From Streptomyces sp. NBC_01216 (GTDB lineage Bacteria > Actinomycetota > Actinomycetes > Streptomycetales > Streptomycetaceae), in assembly GCF_035994945.1 (NCBI RefSeq), contig NZ_CP108677.1, positions 2,294,001 to 2,358,000 on the forward strand: a stretch of 64,000 nucleotides of DNA, read 5' to 3'. This document shows, piece after piece, positions 62,024 through 64,000 of this stretch. The notes under the pieces are model-generated. The model was not told the origin of the DNA and made no database searches. It worked only from the letters and a program-made list of their open reading frames with translations. The position numbers and the translations under genes were made by a program. How positions within the stretch are numbered: position 1 is the first letter of the stretch; every line of letters begins with the position of its first letter.

Positions 62024-63481
62024 GTGAGTGACACCCCATTCGGATTCGGCCTTCCGCCGGAGGAGCCGGAGAACGGCGACGAGGGCAAGAAGAAGGACCC
62101 CGCAGGAGGTGGCCAGGGGGCCGGTGACCAGGGCGGCGGCAATCCGTTCGGTGCCAATCCGTTCGGATTCGGAGGTCTGCCCGGTGGCCCCGGCGGTGCG
62201 GACAACCCCTTCGCCGCGATGTTCGGTTCGCTGAACCCCAACGACCTGGGCGCCGCCTTCCAACAGCTCGGCCAGATGCTCTCCTACGAGGGTGGGCCGG
62301 TGAACTGGGACATGGCCAAGCAGATCGCGCGCCAGGTCGTCGCGCAGGGCACGGCCGACGGGACCAAGGACTCCAGCGTGGGCCCGGCCGAGCGGACCGC
62401 GGTCGAGGAGGCCATGCGCCTGGCCGACCTGTGGCTGGACGGCGTGACCTCGCTGCCCTCGGGCGCGAACACGGCCGTGGCGTGGAGCCGCGCCGAGTGG
62501 GTCGAGGCGACTCTGCCCGCGTGGCAGCAGCTGGTCGACCCGGTCGCGGAGCGGGTCGGGACGGCGATGGGCGATGTGCTGCCCGAGGAGATGCAGGCCA
62601 TGGCGGGCCCGCTGATCGGCATGATGCGGTCCATGGGCGGCGCGATGTTCGGCCAGCAGATCGGCCAGGCCGTGGGCGCGCTCGCGGGCGAGGTCGTCGG
62701 CTCGACGGACGTCGGTCTCCCGCTCGGTCCGGCCGGACGGGCCGCGCTGCTGCCGTTGAACATCGAGAACTTCGGCAAGGACCTGGGCGTCCCGAGGGAC
62801 GAGGTGCGGCTCTACCTGGCCCTGCGCGAGGCCGCCCACCAGCGGCTGTTCGCCCATGTGCCGTGGCTGCGTTCGCACCTGTTCGGCGCGGTCGAGGGGT
62901 ACGCCCGCGGGATCAAGGTCGACACGTCCAAGCTGGAGGAAGCCGTCGGCCGGCTCGACCCCACGCATCCGGAGCAGCTGCAGGAAGCGTTGCAGCAGGG
63001 CATGTTCCAGCCCGAGGACACGCCGGAGCAGAAGGCGGCCCTGGCACGGCTGGAGACGGCGCTCGCGCTGGTCGAGGGCTGGGTCGACGCGGTCGTACAC
63101 GAGGCCGCCAAGCCTCGCCTGACCTCGGCGGACGCGCTGCGCGAGACGCTGCGGCGGCGCCGGGCCAGCGGCGGGCCCGCGGAGCAGACCTTCGCCACCC
63201 TGATCGGTCTCGAACTGCGTCCGCGACGCCTGCGCGACGCCTCCCGGCTGTGGGCCTCGCTCACCGACGCGCGCGGCGTCGACGGCCGGGACCACCTGTG
63301 GGAGCACCCCGACATGCTGCCGACGGCGTCCGACCTGGACGACCCGGACGGCTTCGTCCACCGAGAGCAGCTCGACTTCTCCGAGCTGGACAAGATGCTG
63401 GGCGAGGCGGCCGACGGCCGGGAGCGTCCCGCCGGGTCCGGCGAGGGCGACGAGACCGGCAAGGACGACGACGCCACATGA
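62024..63481 (+). CDS. Zinc-dependent metalloprotease-like protein (DUF2342/TIGR03624)
   Basis: A 485-residue protein of a widespread actinobacterial family annotated as zinc-dependent metalloprotease or putative hydrolase. The N-terminus is Gly/Pro/Phe-rich (GGGNPFGANPFGFGG). REAAHQRLFAHVPWL near 263 holds the partial ExxH motif. The C-terminal segment is acidic. Start GTG 62024 follows GAGGAAA. Its stop overlaps the NUDIX start (ATGA). Activity is uncertain because the canonical HExxH is not intact. Confidence 0.87.
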   Translation: MSDTPFGFGLPPEEPENGDEGKKKDPAGGGQGAGDQGGGNPFGANPFGFGGLPGGPGGADNPFAAMFGSLNPNDLGAAFQQLGQMLSYEGGPVNWDMAKQIARQVVAQGTADGTKDSSVGPAERTAVEEAMRLADLWLDGVTSLPSGANTAVAWSRAEWVEATLPAWQQLVDPVAERVGTAMGDVLPEEMQAMAGPLIGMMRSMGGAMFGQQIGQAVGALAGEVVGSTDVGLPLGPAGRAALLPLNIENFGKDLGVPRDEVRLYLALREAAHQRLFAHVPWLRSHLFGAVEGYARGIKVDTSKLEEAVGRLDPTHPEQLQEALQQGMFQPEDTPEQKAALARLETALALVEGWVDAVVHEAAKPRLTSADALRETLRRRRASGGPAEQTFATLIGLELRPRRLRDASRLWASLTDARGVDGRDHLWEHPDMLPTASDLDDPDGFVHREQLDFSELDKMLGEAADGRERPAGSGEGDETGKDDDAT

Positions 63482-64000
63482 GTCTGCGGGACGACGCCGT
63501 TCTCGTACTGAAGGCGTACGTGGCGGAGACAGAGGCCCAGGAAGAGCTGCGCCGGACGTATCTGGACCACCTCGCGGCGCATCGGGACGCCATGTGGAAG
63601 GCGTGCGGAGCCGGACATCTGACGGCCAGCGCCCTGCTCGTCGATCCGAAGCGCGACCGTGTGCTGCTGACACTGCACCGGAAGCTCGGTATGTGGCTCC
63701 AGATGGGCGGTCACTGTGAGCCGGGCGACGCGACGCTGGCCGCGGCGGCACTGCGGGAGGCGACCGAGGAGTCCGGCATCCCGGGTCTGGCGCTGCTTCC
63801 GGGCGGACCGGTGCGCCTGGACCGGCATCCGATCCCGGCGCCCTGTCACCGGCACCTGGACGTGCAGTACGCGGCACTGGCCCCGAGCGGTGCCGTGGAG
63901 GCGATCAGCGGCGAGTCCCTGGACCTTCGCTGGTACGCGTTCGACGAGGTGGCGGAGGTCGCCGACGCCTCGGTGGTGCGGCTGGTCGAGAGCACGCGCG
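63478..64000 (+). CDS. NUDIX hydrolase, partial at 3' end
   Basis: The first 174 residues of a nucleotide-diphosphate-type hydrolase; the gene runs past the end of the window. The Nudix box is GGHCEPGDATLAAAALREAT then EESG, with all key Glu residues. Start ATG 63478 overlaps the preceding stop. The class of substrate cannot be read. Confidence 0.9.
   Translation, partial: MSLRDDAVLVLKAYVAETEAQEELRRTYLDHLAAHRDAMWKACGAGHLTASALLVDPKRDRVLLTLHRKLGMWLQMGGHCEPGDATLAAAALREATEESGIPGLALLPGGPVRLDRHPIPAPCHRHLDVQYAALAPSGAVEAISGESLDLRWYAFDEVAEVADASVVRLVESTR

Overview
The window is about 72% GC, dense with genes that show strong third-position GC bias, and uses many GTG and TTG starts. The gene set (WhiB-like protein, DasR regulon, nickel superoxide dismutase, SigR-RsrA, SigH with its antagonist, EshA-type shell protein, B12-controlled ribonucleotide reductase) identifies a Streptomyces chromosome. 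Gene order matches, from memory, the S. coelicolor SCO5200-SCO5260 core region read in descending order. I see no insertion sequence, prophage, CRISPR array or biosynthetic cluster; this is conserved core chromosome rather than an accessory island.

Layout. 1-9.6 kb: end of an amino-acid ABC importer, a methyltransferase, a CGNR-type zinc-finger protein, divergent sodX/sodN, a LysR regulator with two coupled small genes opposite the secreted protease snpA, a truncated haemoglobin, small hypothetical proteins, and a divergent reductase/TetR pair. 9.9-16.5 kb: a polyprenyl synthase and a family 2B encapsulin shell (EshA type), a cell-wall amidase, a PLP desulfhydrase-like enzyme, a Na+/H+ antiporter and a UBP zinc finger. 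16.8-21.9 kb: the ushX-sigH stress sigma operon, a lipid kinase, wblE and a PdtaS-like histidine kinase. 22-29.4 kb: the aminosugar block nagB, a GH3 beta-N-acetylglucosaminidase, dasC, dasB, dasA and divergent dasR, with DasR operators (dre) at 22.06, 22.53 and 28.4 kb.

29.6-38.5 kb: DUF3311 protein plus SSS symporter, a lipoprotein, a GNAT acetyltransferase, then NrdR-box-like sites and a cobalamin riboswitch ahead of nrdA-nrdB, a DUF2809 membrane protein, peptide deformylase and a TPR protein. 38.6-44.4 kb: two coupled membrane HD-domain proteins (the upstream gene encodes a full HD-GYP), rsrA-sigR with a perfect SigR autoregulatory promoter, an alpha/beta hydrolase and an SRAP protein. 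44.4-52.1 kb: M50 peptidase, aroA, rsgA, SMR exporter, TetR, hisN, CBS protein, catalase and divergent Fur-family catR. 52.3-64 kb: two identical initiator tRNA genes flanking a large Sel1/TPR protein, UPF0182 membrane protein, PPA1309-family protein, membrane Lon-like PDZ protease, moaE, an SDR epimerase, a zinc-metalloprotease-like protein and a NUDIX hydrolase cut by the window end.

Two themes recur. Oxidative and osmotic stress control is concentrated here (sodN, ushX-sigH, rsrA-sigR, catR-catalase, wblE). Nutrient-linked control of development is the other theme (DasR regulon, EshA shell). The most attractive leads are the encapsulin with its candidate isoprenoid-enzyme cargo, and an orphan DasR site at the head of a 619-bp intergenic region that looks able to encode a small RNA.
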